NCBI GenBank assembly: GCA_947363565.1
Contig: CANAPP010000003.1
Coordinates: forward strand, 46,923 to 110,922
DNA: 64,000 bases
Direction: 5' to 3'
Source: an uncultured Lachnospiraceae bacterium
GTDB taxonomy: Bacteria; Bacillota; Clostridia; Lachnospirales; Lachnospiraceae
This document shows positions 8,767-17,692 of the stretch, piece after piece. The position numbers and the translations under genes were made by a program. The notes below the pieces were generated by a model. The model ran no database searches. It saw nothing but the letters and a program-made list of their open reading frames with translations, and was not told the origin of the DNA. The stretch's first letter is position 1. Every line of letters starts with the position of its first letter.

Positions 8767-10179
8767 ATGAGCACACTATATGATAAGTTAAAAAGCTACA
8801 GCGGATCGGACTTTTACGGCTTCCATATGCCGGGGCATAAAAGACGCGGATTTCCGGGGGGTTTTTTCGGCAGGACATGTCTTCCGTATGAGATAGATAT
8901 TACGGAGATCGAAGGGTTCGACGACCTGCACCACGCCCACGGGATCCTCAAGGAGGCGCAGGAGCGGGCGGCGAAGGTTTACCGTGCAGACGAGACGCAT
9001 TTCCTTGTGAACGGAAGCACGGTCGGGATTTTGAGCGCTGTATGCGGTGTAACTGAAAAGGGAGATACCATACTTGTGGCAAGAAATTGCCACAAGTCTG
9101 TGTATCATGCCATAAATTTAAATGAACTGAATCCGGTCTATCTGTATCCGGAATTTGACGGCAGTGCCGGTTTGAATACACAGATCAGGCCGCAGGAGGT
9201 AAAGGATGCCCTTGTGCGTTATCCAGAGGTGAAAGCAGTTGTGATTGTATCGCCGACCTATGACGGGGTGGTGTCAGATGTGGCAGCCATCGCGGAGGCG
9301 GTGCATGAGAAAGGACTGCCTTTGATTGTAGATGAAGCGCACGGGGCTCATTTTGGTTTTCATCCTGCATTCCCGGCGAATGCCAATGCACGGGGGGCGG
9401 ATATCGTTATCCACAGCGTGCACAAGACTTTGCCCTCGCTGACGCAGACTGCCCTTCTGCATATGAACGGGAACCGCACAGACAGAAACCGGGTGAGAAA
9501 ATACCTGGACATGCTGCAGACTTCAAGCCCGTCTTACGTGCTGATGGCGGGGATCGATCTGTGCATGGACAGGCTTGAGAAATCGGCGGGAGAGATGTTC
9601 GGGCCCTATGTGGAGGAGCTTTTAAGGGTACGGGAAAAACTTTTGGGGCTTAAGTGCCTTGAGTTAATCCGTACGGAATGTTATGATATATCTAAGCTGA
9701 TCATCTCGACGGGAAGCTCGGGACTTACCGGGCGAGATCTTTACCGGGAGCTGCTTTTTTCGTATCATCTGCAGATGGAGATGGCGGCGGGAAGCTACGT
9801 ACTCGCCATGACCTCGGTATCTGACACAAAAGAGGGCTTGGAACGGTTGACAAATGCATTGTTCAGGATTGATAATAAGACAAGGCAGAAAGATAACAGC
9901 CTGCGTATGGACAAAGGCGCTGTGCCCCGCGCGGAGACGGTGTATACGATCGCGGAGGCGGAGCGAAGGAGCCGGGCGGGAAGCATATTGATCCCGTGGG
10001 ACAGAGCTGCCGGGTATGTTTCCGCGGAGTATGCGTATCTGTATCCGCCGGGATGCCCGCTGATCGTGCCGGGGGAGAGGATCACGGAGACAGCAGTAAG
10101 GCGGCTGTCCTGGTATGAGGAGCGAGGGTTTTCTGTCGAGGGTTTAAAAAAGGAAAGATACATTGAGGTGTTAGCATGA
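8767..10179 (+). CDS. yaaO: Orn/Lys/Arg decarboxylase-family PLP enzyme (YaaO-like)
   Basis: This 470-residue fold-type I PLP enzyme starts MSTLYDKLKSYSGSDFYGFH and has HMPGHKR, the cofactor aspartate in VDEAHGAHFGF and the Schiff-base lysine in SVHKTLPSLTQT (about Lys220). It lacks the N-terminal response-regulator-like wing of the large inducible decarboxylases, so it is the short YaaO/SpeA type. Known members decarboxylate arginine, lysine or ornithine; the substrate cannot be fixed here. It sits upstream of holB as in Bacillus, where yaaO opens the same cluster. Confidence 0.88.
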   Translation: MSTLYDKLKSYSGSDFYGFHMPGHKRRGFPGGFFGRTCLPYEIDITEIEGFDDLHHAHGILKEAQERAAKVYRADETHFLVNGSTVGILSAVCGVTEKGDTILVARNCHKSVYHAINLNELNPVYLYPEFDGSAGLNTQIRPQEVKDALVRYPEVKAVVIVSPTYDGVVSDVAAIAEAVHEKGLPLIVDEAHGAHFGFHPAFPANANARGADIVIHSVHKTLPSLTQTALLHMNGNRTDRNRVRKYLDMLQTSSPSYVLMAGIDLCMDRLEKSAGEMFGPYVEELLRVREKLLGLKCLELIRTECYDISKLIISTGSSGLTGRDLYRELLFSYHLQMEMAAGSYVLAMTSVSDTKEGLERLTNALFRIDNKTRQKDNSLRMDKGAVPRAETVYTIAEAERRSRAGSILIPWDRAAGYVSAEYAYLYPPGCPLIVPGERITETAVRRLSWYEERGFSVEGLKKERYIEVLA

Positions 10180-10265
10180 CGGCCAGGGCGGCCTGGGGTT
10201 ATGTGTCCGTCAATGAGCAGATATAGATTACTTTATTTTCAGAAAAGATAAAAGGGAGATACGAC

Positions 10266-11255
10266 ATGGGAAGCTTTAAAGATGTAGTGGGACACAAGGA
10301 CATTATTCAGTATATCAGGAATGCGGTTACGATGGATAAGGTGTCACATGCTTATATTATGAATGGTGCGAGAGGTTCGGGCAAGAAGATGCTGGCGAGC
10401 CTGTTTGCCATGACGCTTTTATGTGAGAAAAAAGGCCCTGACCCGTGCAATACCTGTCACTCCTGCAAGCAGGCGGAGAGCGGCAACCACCCGGACATAA
10501 TCTGGGTCGCCCATGAGAAGCCGAATACGATCAGCGTGGACGATATCCGCGAGCAGGTCAACAATACGATCATGATCAAGCCATACCAGGGGCCGTATAA
10601 AATATATATCATCGACCGCGCGGAGCTGATGACGCCCCAGGCGCAGAATGCGCTGCTTAAGACCATAGAGGAGCCGCCGGAGTATGCGGTACTCATCCTG
10701 CTTTCGGAAAATGCGGACACCCTGCTTCCGACCATCAACTCCCGGTGCGTGATGCTTAAGCTGCGCAATATCCGGGATACGCTGATCAAGAAATATCTGA
10801 TGGAGCGGCTTAAGGTCCCGGATTATAAAGCAGATGTCTGTACGGCATTTGCCCAGGGAAATATGGGACGGGCGATCATGCTGGCGCATTCGGAGCATTT
10901 TAATGAGATCAGGGACGAGGCGCTCCAGCTTCTTAAGTATATCCGTGAGATGGAGTTTTCCGAGGTTGTGGCGGCGGTGAACAGCGTCACGGCGTATAAG
11001 CTTGAGATTACGGATTATCTGGACATCATCATGATTTGGTACCGGGATGTCCTGCTTTATAAAGCGACGAAGGAGATTGACAAGCTTGTTTTTAAGGATC
11101 AGATAAAATACATTAAGGAACAGGCGAAGACAAGCTCCTATGAAGGAATTCAAAATATCCTCGCCGGCCTTGAGAAAGCAAAGGCAAGGCTTAAGGCGAA
11201 TGTGAACTTTGAACTTGTGATGGAGCTTTTGTTCCTGACGATAAAGGAGAATTAA
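10266..11255 (+). CDS. holB: DNA polymerase III subunit delta'
   Basis: This 329-residue clamp-loader ATPase family protein has a P-loop-like NGARGSGKKMLA, a four-cysteine zinc module (C..C..C..C in CEKKGPDPCNTCHSC), the strand YIIDRAELMTPQAQNALLKTI and a sensor LLPTINSRC. It helps load the beta clamp at replication forks. A GGGAGAT ribosome site precedes ATG 10266. It is followed 3 nt later by ricT, the usual Bacillota order. Confidence 0.94.
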   Translation: MGSFKDVVGHKDIIQYIRNAVTMDKVSHAYIMNGARGSGKKMLASLFAMTLLCEKKGPDPCNTCHSCKQAESGNHPDIIWVAHEKPNTISVDDIREQVNNTIMIKPYQGPYKIYIIDRAELMTPQAQNALLKTIEEPPEYAVLILLSENADTLLPTINSRCVMLKLRNIRDTLIKKYLMERLKVPDYKADVCTAFAQGNMGRAIMLAHSEHFNEIRDEALQLLKYIREMEFSEVVAAVNSVTAYKLEITDYLDIIMIWYRDVLLYKATKEIDKLVFKDQIKYIKEQAKTSSYEGIQNILAGLEKAKARLKANVNFELVMELLFLTIKEN

Positions 11256-11258
11256 TCT

Positions 11259-12170
11259 ATGACCAGAGTAATAGGCGTGAGATTCCGCCCGGCGGGGAAG
11301 ATCTATTTTTTCGCACCGGGGAGGTTTAATATTAAGACCGGGGATAAGGTAATTGTGGAGACAGCCAGAGGAGTAGAGTTCGGCTCGGTGGTGACGGGGC
11401 CGAAGGAGGTGGAGGATAAGCAGATCACGCAGCCGCTTAAGCAGGTGATTCGGATTGCCACGCAGGAGGATAAGCAGAAAGAGAGCAAGAACCGGGAGAA
11501 GGAAAAGGAGGCATTTACCATCTGCCTGGAGAAGATCCGCAAGCACGGCCTGGAGATGAAGCTGATCGATGCGGAGTATACTTTTGACAATAACAAAGTG
11601 CTGTTTTACTTTACAGCGGATGGACGAATTGATTTCCGTGAACTGGTGAAGGATCTGGCCAGCGTGTTCCGCACGAGGATTGAGCTGCGCCAGATCGGAG
11701 TGCGGGATGAGACGAAGATCCGCGGCGGGATTGGTATCTGCGGGCGCGCGCTCTGCTGTCATACGTATCTGTCTGAGTTTGCGCCAGTGTCCATCAAGAT
11801 GGCAAAGGAGCAGAATCTTTCCCTGAATCCGACGAAGATATCCGGCGTGTGCGGACGGCTGATGTGCTGTCTGACTAATGAAGAGGAGATATATGAGGAG
11901 CTTAACAGCCATCTGCCGGGAAATGGCGACCATGTGACGACCCCGGAGGGGCTTAAGGGCGACGTCCAGTCAGTCAATGTGCTGCGGCAGCTTGTCAAAG
12001 TGATCGTTACGCTGGATAATGACGAAAAGGAGATCCGCGAGTACAAAGCATCGGAGCTTCGCTTTAAGCCGAGGCGGCGCAAGAGGGATGCGAAGCTTTC
12101 CAGGGAAGAGCTGGAAGAGCTTAAGCGCCTGGAAGAGAAGAACGGAGATTCCAGGCTGGATGATAATTAG
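11259..12170 (+). CDS. ricT: PSP1-domain protein RicT / YaaT
   Basis: The 303-residue product has the PSP1 domain at residues 40-150, then the cysteine-rich stretch GGIGICGRALCC and ISGVCGRLMCC. In Bacillus subtilis RicT (YaaT) forms the RicA-RicF-RicT complex, which holds iron-sulfur clusters and stimulates RNase Y-dependent mRNA maturation; it was first described as a sporulation gene. The C-terminus here is a basic tail (RRRKRDAKLSREELEELKRL). It lies 3 nt after holB, so the two are co-transcribed. Confidence 0.94.
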   Translation: MTRVIGVRFRPAGKIYFFAPGRFNIKTGDKVIVETARGVEFGSVVTGPKEVEDKQITQPLKQVIRIATQEDKQKESKNREKEKEAFTICLEKIRKHGLEMKLIDAEYTFDNNKVLFYFTADGRIDFRELVKDLASVFRTRIELRQIGVRDETKIRGGIGICGRALCCHTYLSEFAPVSIKMAKEQNLSLNPTKISGVCGRLMCCLTNEEEIYEELNSHLPGNGDHVTTPEGLKGDVQSVNVLRQLVKVIVTLDNDEKEIREYKASELRFKPRRRKRDAKLSREELEELKRLEEKNGDSRLDDN

Positions 12171-12231
12171 GGTGAAAAGGGGGATATCCCTGAAAGGTAT
12201 GATGAAGAATTTTGTGTAAGGATGCAGAGTG

Positions 12232-13023
12232 ATGAAAGACAGGAGTTTGGTTCGTACCGGGGAGCGGCTGGATGATCTGCAGATCAAAGGATATGAGATC
12301 ATCCAGCATCCGGGGCGGTTTTGTTTTGGGATGGATGCGGTACTGCTTTCTTCTTTTGCGAAGGTGAAGAAGGGGGAGCGGGCGCTTGACCTGGGGACGG
12401 GAACAGGGATACTTCCGATCCTTCTGGAGGCGAAAAATGACGGGGAGCATTATACAGGGCTGGAGATCCAGCGGGAGAGCGCTGATATGGCGGGAAGGAG
12501 CGTCGCGTATAATGGCCTGGAAGAGAAGATTGACATTGTGACGGGAGATATTAAGGAGGCGGCTCTTAGGTTTGGGGCAGCCTCTTTTGAGGTGATCACA
12601 GTGAATCCACCGTATATGATCGGGAACCACGGGCTTAAGAATCAGAGTGAAGCTCTTTATATCGCAAGGCATGAAGCCTTATGTACCCTTGACGATATCC
12701 TGCGGGAAAGCGCGAAGATCCTTAAGGTGAAGGGGAGATTCTATATGGTGCACAGGCCGTTTCGTCTGCCGGAGATACTGACGAAGATGTGCGCATGGGG
12801 GATTGAGCCGAAGGAGATGCGGCTGGTGTATCCATTTGCGGACAAGGAGCCGAACATGGTTCTTGTGGGAGGCATAAAGGGCGGCAATCCCCGGATGAAG
12901 GTGGGGCCGCCGCTGATCGTGTATGAGAGTGAGGGGAAGTATACGGATGAAGTGATGCGGATACATCATGGCTGGATGGAGACGGATGATGAATCGCGCA
13001 AAATGAGAGGAGGAGCCGTATGA
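12232..13023 (+). CDS. yabB: tRNA1(Val) A37 N6-methyltransferase-like protein (YabB/TrmN6)
   Basis: This is a class I SAM methyltransferase. Motif I is ALDLGTGTGILPILL and the N6-adenine/N-methyltransferase motif is TVNPPYM. It matches the YabB/TrmN6 family, which in enterobacteria methylates A37 of tRNA1(Val). GTG 12229 and ATG 12232 are both possible starts; ATG lies 9 nt after AAGGA and is chosen. The stop overlaps the rsmI start (ATGA). Placement between ricT and rsmI repeats the Bacillus order. Confidence 0.9.
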   Translation: MKDRSLVRTGERLDDLQIKGYEIIQHPGRFCFGMDAVLLSSFAKVKKGERALDLGTGTGILPILLEAKNDGEHYTGLEIQRESADMAGRSVAYNGLEEKIDIVTGDIKEAALRFGAASFEVITVNPPYMIGNHGLKNQSEALYIARHEALCTLDDILRESAKILKVKGRFYMVHRPFRLPEILTKMCAWGIEPKEMRLVYPFADKEPNMVLVGGIKGGNPRMKVGPPLIVYESEGKYTDEVMRIHHGWMETDDESRKMRGGAV

Positions 13024-13865
13024 CAGGGACGTTATATCTATGTGCGACCCCGATCGGGAATCTCGAGGACATGACTTTCCGCTGCGTGCGCGTGTTAAAG
13101 GAAGCGGATCTGATCGCGGCGGAAGATACCCGGGGCAGCATAAAGCTTCTGAATCATTTTGAGATAAAGACACCCATGACCAGTTATCACGAGTATAATA
13201 AGATTGAAAAAGGGCGAAAGCTTGTGGAGCGGCTTCTTGGCGGGGAGGATATTGCGCTGATCACCGACGCAGGTACGCCAGGCATCTCAGATCCCGGCGA
13301 GGAGCTGGTGAGGATGTGCCATGAAGCGGGGATTACGGTGACGGCGGTTCCGGGAGCTGCTGCATGTGTGACAGCGCTGACTATATCCGGGTTATCGACC
13401 AGAAGATTCGCCTTTGAGGCATTTCTCCCGGCAGATAAGAAGGAGCGGCAGCGTGTGCTTGAGAGCCTTAAAGATGAAACGCGGACGATGGTGATCTATG
13501 AAGCGCCCCACAGACTCATACGCACGCTGGGGGCGCTTAAGGAAGTGCTGGGGGACCGGCAGGCAGCCGTCTGCAAGGAGCTGACGAAAAGGCATGAGAC
13601 AGTGTTTCGGGCGACACTTTGCGAAGCGATTGCTTATTATGAAGAACATGAGCCGCGGGGCGAGTACGTACTTATAATAGAAGGAAAATCCCGGGAGGAG
13701 ATACTTAAGGAGGAGCGGGCACAGTGGGGGGAGCTTTCGCTGTCGGAGCATATGGAGCTTTATCTCAAAAAGGGCCAGAGTAAAAAAGATGCCATGAAAC
13801 AGGTGGCAAAAGACCGGGGGATAGGTAAGCGAGAAGTCTACCAAATGCTTCTTGAGCAGGAGTAA
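13020..13865 (+). CDS. rsmI: 16S rRNA (cytidine(1402)-2'-O)-methyltransferase
   Basis: This 281-residue member of the tetrapyrrole-methylase fold has the hallmark opening GTLYLCATPIGNLEDMT, AAEDTRGS, the SAM loop LITDAGTPGISDPGEELV and the VPGAAA segment. RsmI adds a 2'-O-methyl group to C1402 in the decoding centre of 16S rRNA. The C-terminal extension (SEHMELYLKKGQSKKDAMKQ) is typical of Bacillota. Translation is coupled to yabB by a 4-nt overlap. Confidence 0.96.
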   Translation: MTGTLYLCATPIGNLEDMTFRCVRVLKEADLIAAEDTRGSIKLLNHFEIKTPMTSYHEYNKIEKGRKLVERLLGGEDIALITDAGTPGISDPGEELVRMCHEAGITVTAVPGAAACVTALTISGLSTRRFAFEAFLPADKKERQRVLESLKDETRTMVIYEAPHRLIRTLGALKEVLGDRQAAVCKELTKRHETVFRATLCEAIAYYEEHEPRGEYVLIIEGKSREEILKEERAQWGELSLSEHMELYLKKGQSKKDAMKQVAKDRGIGKREVYQMLLEQE

Positions 13866-14058
13866 ACGGCGGTTTACCGCCAAAAATCGGATGTTGTACA
13901 ATTTGTATAGAATCTTTTAGAAAAATTGTTCAACTTGGGTATACCCCGAATCCCGCTTTTTTTATATACTCTTTAACAGAAGCGAAACACATTTTCAAAC
14001 AGATATGCAGTGGTGTTGCGCAAGAAAGCGATTAGGCAAGAATCAGGAGGAAATGAAA

Positions 14059-15171
14059 ATGGCAAGTTTATCTTTACGGCACATTAATAAGACATATCCG
14101 AACGGATACGTAGCAGTTAAGGACTTCAACCTTGAGATTGAAGACAAAGAGTTTATCATATTCGTAGGAGCTTCAGGATGTGGTAAGTCTACAACACTTC
14201 GTATGGTAGCTGGTCTTGAGGAGATTACCAGCGGTGAGTTATACATCGGCGACAAGTTAGTAAACGACGTAGAGCCGAAGGACAGAGATATCGCGATGGT
14301 ATTCCAGAACTACGCTCTGTATCCGCATATGACAGTATATGATAACATGGCTTTCGGTCTTAAGTTAAGAAAGATTCCGAAAGATGAGATTGATAAGATG
14401 GTTCGCGAGGCAGCAAGAATCCTCGACCTGGAAGCTCTCCTTGAGCGTAAGCCGAAAGCTCTTTCCGGTGGACAGAGACAGCGTGTTGCTATGGGACGTG
14501 CGATTGTACGTAATCCTAAGGTATTCCTTATGGATGAGCCTCTTTCCAACTTGGATGCTAAGCTCCGTGGACAGATGCGTATTGAGATTTCCAAGCTTCA
14601 TCAGAGACTTGGTACAACGATTATCTACGTAACACATGACCAGACAGAGGCTATGACGCTTGGTACAAGGATCGTAGTTATGAACGCTGGTATCGTTCAG
14701 CAGGTAGATACACCTCAGGTACTTTACGATTCACCGTGTAACCTGTTCGTTGCAGGATTCATCGGATCACCGCAGATGAACTTTGTTGATGCTACATGTA
14801 AAGTAAAAGGCAATGATGTATACCTTGTAGCAGGTCCTTCAGAGATCAAGCTTGCTCCGGAGAAAGCTAAGAAGCTTATTGACGGCGGATACAATGGAAA
14901 GACTGTTGTTCTTGGTATCCGTCCGGAAGATGTTCACGACGAGCCAGACTTCCTTGCTAAGTCTCCAGATACGGTTATCGAAGCTAAGATCCGTGTATAC
15001 GAGATGCTCGGTGCAGAAGTATTCTTGTACTTTGATTATGAGGGTGCCAGCATGACAGCAAGAGTTGAGCCTAGCACAAAGGCAAGGACAGGCGATACTG
15101 TTAAATTCGCTCTTGATGCTTCTAAGATTCATGTATTTGATAAAGAGACAGAGAACGCAATTGCAAACTAG
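14059..15171 (+). CDS. msmX: Sugar ABC transporter ATP-binding protein (MsmX/UgpC type)
   Basis: The 370-residue ATPase has Walker A GASGCGKST, Q-loop FQNYALYPHMTVYDN, signature LSGGQRQRVAMGRAI, Walker B FLMDEPLSNLDAKL, the MalK switch THDQTEAMTLG and C-terminal TOBE/OB regulatory domains. MsmX-type ATPases are shared by several carbohydrate importers and are often encoded alone, as here. Two ATGs are possible; ATG 14059 is 8 nt after AGGAGG, while 14053 is too close. Codon choice favours T-ending codons (GGT, GTT, CGT) far more than neighbours, as expected of a highly expressed gene. A strong terminator follows. Confidence 0.93.
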   Translation: MASLSLRHINKTYPNGYVAVKDFNLEIEDKEFIIFVGASGCGKSTTLRMVAGLEEITSGELYIGDKLVNDVEPKDRDIAMVFQNYALYPHMTVYDNMAFGLKLRKIPKDEIDKMVREAARILDLEALLERKPKALSGGQRQRVAMGRAIVRNPKVFLMDEPLSNLDAKLRGQMRIEISKLHQRLGTTIIYVTHDQTEAMTLGTRIVVMNAGIVQQVDTPQVLYDSPCNLFVAGFIGSPQMNFVDATCKVKGNDVYLVAGPSEIKLAPEKAKKLIDGGYNGKTVVLGIRPEDVHDEPDFLAKSPDTVIEAKIRVYEMLGAEVFLYFDYEGASMTARVEPSTKARTGDTVKFALDASKIHVFDKETENAIAN

Positions 15172-15189
15172 TTTATAACCATGAGTTTA

Positions 15190-15225
15190 GAACCGGCTTT
15201 CGATATGAGAGCCGGTTCAATTTTT
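15190..15225 (+). terminator. Rho-independent terminator of the MsmX-type gene
   Basis: A 9-bp stem (GAACCGGCT ... AGCCGGTTC) with a short loop is followed by a T-rich tract from 15221. It separates the ATPase gene from the regulator. Confidence 0.9.
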
Positions 15226-15291
15226 CTATTTTAAAATGATTAGACACAGTTTACTCTGTGTGATAGAATGGGAAAACAGGAGGTGATATGC

Positions 15292-16383
15292 TTGTTGTCA
15301 AATCAGATTTTGCACAGAACGGTGCAGGATATCAAGAAGATAACCGGATTTGAATGTGCAGTTTGGGATATGAGGGGAATCTGCCTTGTCATGACGAATG
15401 AAAAGATGGTGGGGCTGGACAAGAGGATCTCTGTATTTACCGGAACAGTGGAGGCTGAGCCGGCGAGAATCGGTGACGGAGCAGGGATGTTTCTCGTCAA
15501 TGATGAGGAAAAGCCGACCTATATATTGGCGCTTGCAGGAGAAGGGGATTCCCTTGCTATGGCCGGGGAGCTGGGTGTGAGTCAGCTTTCCAATCTTTTG
15601 TTTGTCTACAAAGAGAAGATGGACAAGAACCGTTTTATCCAAAACCTGCTTCTTGATAATCTTCTGCTGGTGGATATCTATAATCAGGCAAAGAAGATGA
15701 AGATTCCGGTGGAGCTTCGGCGGGCGGTATTTTTAGTGGAAGCGAGAAATGAGGGCGACAACCTGATCTTGGATACATTGAAGGGTTTGTATGCTACGGG
15801 TACCAGAGACTTTGTCACGGCAGTTGACGAAAAGCACGTCATACTGGTGAAGGCGGTGGAGAGTACAGAAGATTATGGAGATTTGTCCAAGACAGCGCGG
15901 ACGATTGCGGATACGCTGAATATGGAAGCGATGGTCAGTGTGCGGGTATCTTATGGTACGATCATTGAGGAACTGAAAGATGTCTCTAAATCCTACAAGG
16001 AAGCAGCGATGGCTTTGGAAGTGGGAAGAGTATTTTATGAGGAAAAGGCAATCCTCGCCTACAATGAGCTCGGCATCGGGCGCCTGATCCATCAGCTCCC
16101 GGAATCTCTGTGCAGGATGTTTTTGAAGGAAGTCTTTGACGGGGACGTGGAAGGGATGTTTGACGATGAAGAACTGCAGACAGTGTTTACCTTCTTTGAT
16201 AATAATCTGAATATATCGGAGACGGCAAGGCAGCTTTACATTCACCGCAATACGTTGGTGTACCGGCTGGAAAAGATCCAGAAGAGAACGGGGCTTGATG
16301 TAAGAGTATTTGACGATGCGCTTACTTTCAAGATTGCAATGATGGTGGCGGATCATATGCGGTCGGTGAGAGAAGGCAGGTGA
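15292..16383 (+). CDS. CdaR/PucR-type helix-turn-helix regulator
   Basis: The protein starts LSNQILHRTVQDIKKITGF and shows the CdaR sugar-diacid-recognition N-terminal domain, a GGDEF-like middle region and a C-terminal HTH_30 domain (NLNISETARQLYIHRNTLVYRLEKI). An ATG at 15268 extends the frame, but a near-perfect AGGAGGTGATA at 15278-15288 overlaps that reading and places the true start at TTG 15292, 8 nt downstream. CdaR proteins activate carbohydrate-acid genes in enterobacteria; the target here is unknown. It could control the adjacent transporter ATPase, though a terminator lies between them. Confidence 0.85.
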   Translation: MLSNQILHRTVQDIKKITGFECAVWDMRGICLVMTNEKMVGLDKRISVFTGTVEAEPARIGDGAGMFLVNDEEKPTYILALAGEGDSLAMAGELGVSQLSNLLFVYKEKMDKNRFIQNLLLDNLLLVDIYNQAKKMKIPVELRRAVFLVEARNEGDNLILDTLKGLYATGTRDFVTAVDEKHVILVKAVESTEDYGDLSKTARTIADTLNMEAMVSVRVSYGTIIEELKDVSKSYKEAAMALEVGRVFYEEKAILAYNELGIGRLIHQLPESLCRMFLKEVFDGDVEGMFDDEELQTVFTFFDNNLNISETARQLYIHRNTLVYRLEKIQKRTGLDVRVFDDALTFKIAMMVADHMRSVREGR

Positions 16384-16436
16384 TCTGCGGAGGTTAAAGC
16401 GTCTGAAGCCTGAGAGAAGATTAAGACGACGTGTGA

Positions 16437-16482
16437 ATAAAAGAAAGGGGCCAGAGATTATTTCCAGCTCCTTTCTTTTATT
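16437..16482. terminator. Bidirectional terminator
   Basis: An A-rich arm AATAAAAGAAAGG and its complement CCTTTCTTTTATT flank a loop of about 20 nt. The A and T tracts make it work for both the regulator gene and the convergent M20 gene. Confidence 0.8.
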
Positions 16483-16517
16483 ATAGGTTTATGTGTGAAA
16501 GAAATTTTTGGTTATCA

Positions 16518-17678
16518 TCAGTCATTTTCCACCGCTGTCTTAAATTCGGCCTTGATTTTGCCGAGCAATTGCGGGTCATCCATAATTTCTTTTCCGGTCA
16601 TGGCAAGTGCGCAGACATTTTTAACCAACGCTTCTTTTGCCGGTTGCCGCAAGGTTGCTTACCGAAATTCTGCGGTGTGCGTGGAATATTGTTCTCCGGG
16701 CGCCATAATATTAAATGACGGATGGATTGTCGGGCATACGTGGCTGACATCGCCGACATCTGTAGATCCGTTAGCCTCCCCCGCTTCCTCGATATCTGTA
16801 ATTCCCATTTTCGCCAAATTCCGGCACAGGCATTCCTGGAGGGTATGGTTTGTCAGCAGGTTATCATTTCCTGTCTCATATTCAGTAATTTCCAGTCCGG
16901 CACCTGCAGCAGCGGCTCCTGCCTTGGCGCAGGCGCACACTTTTCTGGCTAATTCTTTCAAATAGGATTTACTTGCTGCGCGGACATAAAACTCGGCGCA
17001 GGCAAAGTCGGGAATGGTATTTGCCGTTGTACCGCCGTTTTTGATAATTCCGTGAATTCTTGCTGTCGGTACGATCTGCTGCCTGAGCAGGCCGATGTTT
17101 ACAAATGTGGAAATACAGGCATCCAGGGCATTTATGCCGTTTTGCGGAGCGGCCGCGGCATGGGCGGCTTTCCCAGTGAAAGTAAACCGCAGTGCTTTCA
17201 GGGCGAAAGAGATACCGCTCTTTACATTTTTGTAAAATGGATGTGAGATTAATGCAACATCCACATCGTCAAAAGCTCCGTGGGAGGCATACCGTACTTT
17301 GGCTCCGTCTGTCTCTTCGGCCGGTGTTCCGATGACAATTATGCGCCCTTTTGTATCGCCCAGGTTTTCTTTCAGATGGATTGCAGCTCCGGTGCTTAAG
17401 GTTCCCATGATATTATGTCCGCAGCCGTGTCCGACTTCGGGCAGTGCATCGTATTCTGAAAGGTAGGCAACCGTTGGTCCCGCTCCGTTTGTATACTCTG
17501 CGCGAAATCCGGTCTGGATTCCCATATATCCGTATTCTGTCTTGAATCCGTGTTTTTTTAAAAGCTCTACGTGGGCTTCGGAAGACTTGAATTCTGCATA
17601 GCCCAATTCCGGGTGTTCGTAAATATACCGGTTGAGCGCAAAAAGCTCTTCTTTTAAATGCTTATCTATACAATTCAT
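16518..17678 (-). pseudogene. M20-family amidohydrolase interrupted by an in-frame stop
   Basis: The frame from ATG 17678 encodes an AbgB-like M20 peptidase/amidohydrolase: metal-binding EYDALPEVGHGCGHN, HLKENL, the glutamate in TPAEETDGAK, the dimerisation domain with GKAAHAAAAPQNGINAL, and YSTHTAEFR. It stops at TAA (16659-16661) after 339 codons. The same frame continues without further stops for 46 more codons (ATLRQPAKEALVKN ... FKTAVEND) to TGA at 16518-16520, giving the usual family length of about 386. So a single base change created the stop (from AAA, CAA or GAA). The C-terminal helices and one metal-domain strand would be lost. It heads or ends an operon with yfcC and the DUF1177 gene. 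Confidence 0.85.
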
Positions 17679-17692
17679 ATCGTACTCCTGTT

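Noticed and set aside
10419..11933. A 504-codon minus-strand frame over holB and ricT
   Set aside because: Composition is Leu/Arg/His-rich without domains, and both plus-strand genes beneath are clearly identified; a long shadow frame.
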